A DNA stretch of 64,000 bases. It comes from Membranipora membranacea (Eukaryota > Bryozoa > Gymnolaemata > Cheilostomatida > Membraniporidae). The stretch lies in contig OU612075.1 in NCBI GenBank assembly GCA_914767715.1, forward strand, positions 4,526,001 through 4,590,000, written 5' to 3'. A program made the position numbers and the translations under genes. The notes beneath the pieces are model-generated. The model ran no database searches. It was not told the DNA's origin and was given only the letters and a program-made list of their open reading frames with translations. Positions 62,247-64,000 of this stretch are shown piece by piece. Each line of letters starts with the position of its first letter. The stretch's first letter is position 1.

Positions 62247-62985
62247 ATGATCTCTGCATCCATCCTCATTCTGCTGTCGGGTAAGTGACGACTAATATAC
62301 ATTCATTGTCATGTGTCAAGTAGCTTGCCTGAGTTTTTAAAGCTCGCTACTGGGACGTCAGTCAATGCATAACGGTAAAGTTTTTTGAACACCTGTGTAA
62401 AATAGTCTATCACAGTAAGCTCAAGTGTCATTCATAATTTATTTAATCTGCTGATCAATAATCATATCAGGGAGTCTTTTACTCCTTGCTCATTTACACT
62501 GCCATGACTCAAACGGCTCTCAAAATATATTAATGTAAATTATTGATGAATTCGATCATTTACCTATAAAAATTTATTCTGAAATTGGTCAAAAAATGTT
62601 TATTCTAGAAATGGCTTTGGGCGTGGACCGTGGTCATAAATTGATTTAATATTGAGAATTTTCAAGCCTATCGTTGACAATCCATTATAATATTATTAGG
62701 TGTGATATATTAACCATGTTTGACTGACTCACTTTCTCATTTCTAGCAATAACAAAATAATAATCACTGTATGTTTCAGGCTTGGTGACTGTCCTAACAG
62801 CACAATTATTTTCTGGGGGTACGATCACAATAAATGGTCAGGAGGTTGACATTGATGAGGAGAGAGCAAATCAAACCCGTGACGCAATCCAGTGCTATGC
62901 CTGCGTCAGCAGTTCATCAAGTTCACTTGATCTTTCAATTAGACAAATTCCTTCTCAAGTCGTTCATTATGAATATAATATATAG
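62247..62985 (+). CDS. Small secreted protein, truncated Ly6/uPAR-like start
   Basis: Exons 62247-62280 and 62780-62985 join in phase 1 to give 79 aa. The splice sites are strong (GTAAGT; TTTCAG). The N-terminus is a signal peptide (MISASILILLSG, LVTVLTAQ). Then comes IQCYACVSSSSSS, the two-cysteine opening typical of three-finger Ly6/uPAR domains, whose proteins are usually GPI-anchored or secreted. The remaining cysteines and the closing CCxxDxCN-type motif are missing because the frame stops at TAG 62983. Either a further exon is joined through a weak donor I cannot place, or the gene is truncated. A possible acceptor lies at 63235 (TTCTTAG) with a Cys in the next frame. The Ly6 label rests on the CYxC motif and is tentative. 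Confidence 0.5.
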
Positions 62986-64000
62986 TTCAATCAATGAGCC
63001 ATCAGATTGAGATTTTGGCTGTTTTTTCATTGAAAGATATATATAAAAGAAAAGCAAAAAAAAGATACATATGACCATAAATAAGAGAGTGTCTGAAGAG
63101 GGGCGCTTATGATATCAATATGGTTACTTTACCTGCGCTTGAAAAATTAGAGATTAGGTGGTGTTGGATGAACGTAATTGTCTTTTTGAAAAAAGTATTT
63201 TTTCATTTATTCAACATTAATTTTATTTTCTTAGCGATTGAACCAGTGAATACAGACAAAGCACTTGAATGTTTGAGTTCCACTTGGTGATAATAGCTGT
63301 CCAAGCACATCCTAGCATGTCTCAGTGATCAACTTCACTTACTTCTTAGGTTGCAGGATTCCATCTGGAATATTGCGCCAGTATATTCGTCTCCTGCTCC
63401 CTCCATCTCGACCGATCTTTCGCCATCTCTGCTGCTTCACTCCAGGATTTGATGCCAAAAGTCTGCAACTGATCAAGAGCTTTCATCCTCCAGGTCTTCT
63501 TAGGTCTCCCACGTCTCCTATTCTCTTCAGGTGCCCAACCCAAACTAGTGTGTGGGATTGAGCCCTGCCTTCTCAGAGTGGGCTCCAGGTAACGCCATCT
63601 TCGTACTTCGATCATCTGAGACACTGGGTGCTGCCGACTCATTCTGTACACACAATCGTACAAAATTTCTTCCTTGCAGTTATGATCGAGATTCAAGGCC
63701 CATAGCCATTAATCTGAGGCAAACTACAACTATGATCATTATTTCAGCGTACATATGTACGTACCCGATTCAGTGTAGAACTATTTAGTAAACTTTTCAA
63801 AGAATAGATTCTGAAAATTTCCCTGACTGGACTGCTTTCGAAAATCACTGACTACTGTGTACTACTGTGTCTACCCTGTACTGGGAAATTTACTTGGATT
63901 TTACAAAGCTATTTATATTATTTTAGCCTCATCATATTACTGGGGCAAATTTTTTTCCACCAATTGAGATTCTTTAACAATAAGAATAGTGAGCGCATAT
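62986..64000. other. Right flank with LINE fragment
   Basis: Apart from the reverse-transcriptase fragment at 63346-63696, no gene was recognised. It may hold later exons of the Ly6-like gene. Confidence 0.4.
63346..63696 (-). mobile_element. LINE C-terminal fragment
   Basis: An open frame of 116 codons reads YRMSRQHPVSQMIEVRRWRY, then RRRGRPKKTWR and SWSEAAEMAKDRSRWRE. This is the characteristic C-terminus after the reverse transcriptase in several non-LTR retrotransposon clades. The rest of the element is absent, so it is a 5'-truncated insertion. The clade cannot be fixed by eye, but it differs from the fragment at 54710. Confidence 0.85.

Overview
The window is nuclear DNA from a metazoan, most likely an invertebrate. 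The genes are split by many GT-AG introns of about 100 to 3,000 bases. A two-pore potassium channel, secreted multidomain proteins, tRNA-derived SINEs, non-LTR retrotransposon scraps and very many short inverted-repeat elements (MITEs and foldbacks) are all present. The sequence is clearly AT-rich by eye. I cannot name the species. I rebuilt six complete gene models by hand from reading frame, splice phase, splice sites and paralogue comparison. Every model closes in frame.

Layout. 1-2588: no gene seen. 2589-7256 (-): a six-exon two-pore-domain K+ channel of 468 aa with filters TIGYG and TIGFG; its first intron holds two head-to-tail TTAA-flanked MITEs. 7257-11216: no convincing gene. 11217-30881: a four-gene cluster of two secreted cysteine-rich families, possibly EMI-like, in the order EMI-like 1 (+), gene A (-), gene B (-), EMI-like 2 (+). 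A and B are close tandem paralogues (246 and 247 aa) with dibasic KR sites before the cysteine-rich part. EMI-like 2 (434 aa) carries two copies of the domain found once in EMI-like 1 (191 aa), joined by a Thr/Pro-rich linker coded by a 60-bp minisatellite. The domain is built from exons of 126, 84 and 107-119 bp in all three copies. 30882-37494: repeats, no firm gene.

37495-44522 (+) and 52511-60050 (+): two paralogous secreted proteins (410 and 429 aa), each with two von Willebrand factor A domains. The first domain has an intact DxSxS metal site; the second has lost it. Between them lies a broken F-box/leucine-rich-repeat pseudogene (48302-49462). 62247-62985 (+) is a small secreted protein that begins like a Ly6/uPAR three-finger domain but stops early. 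The right edge holds a LINE reverse-transcriptase fragment.

Most genes code for secreted or surface proteins with adhesion or matrix-type domains. That suggests a locus of extracellular proteins expanding by tandem duplication, in step with heavy MITE activity. Several elements sit at or within a few bases of splice sites. The clearest case is a 452-bp hAT-like MITE whose 8-bp target duplication is the first eight bases of an intron of gene A. These functional readings are inference; gene structures and repeats are read from the sequence.
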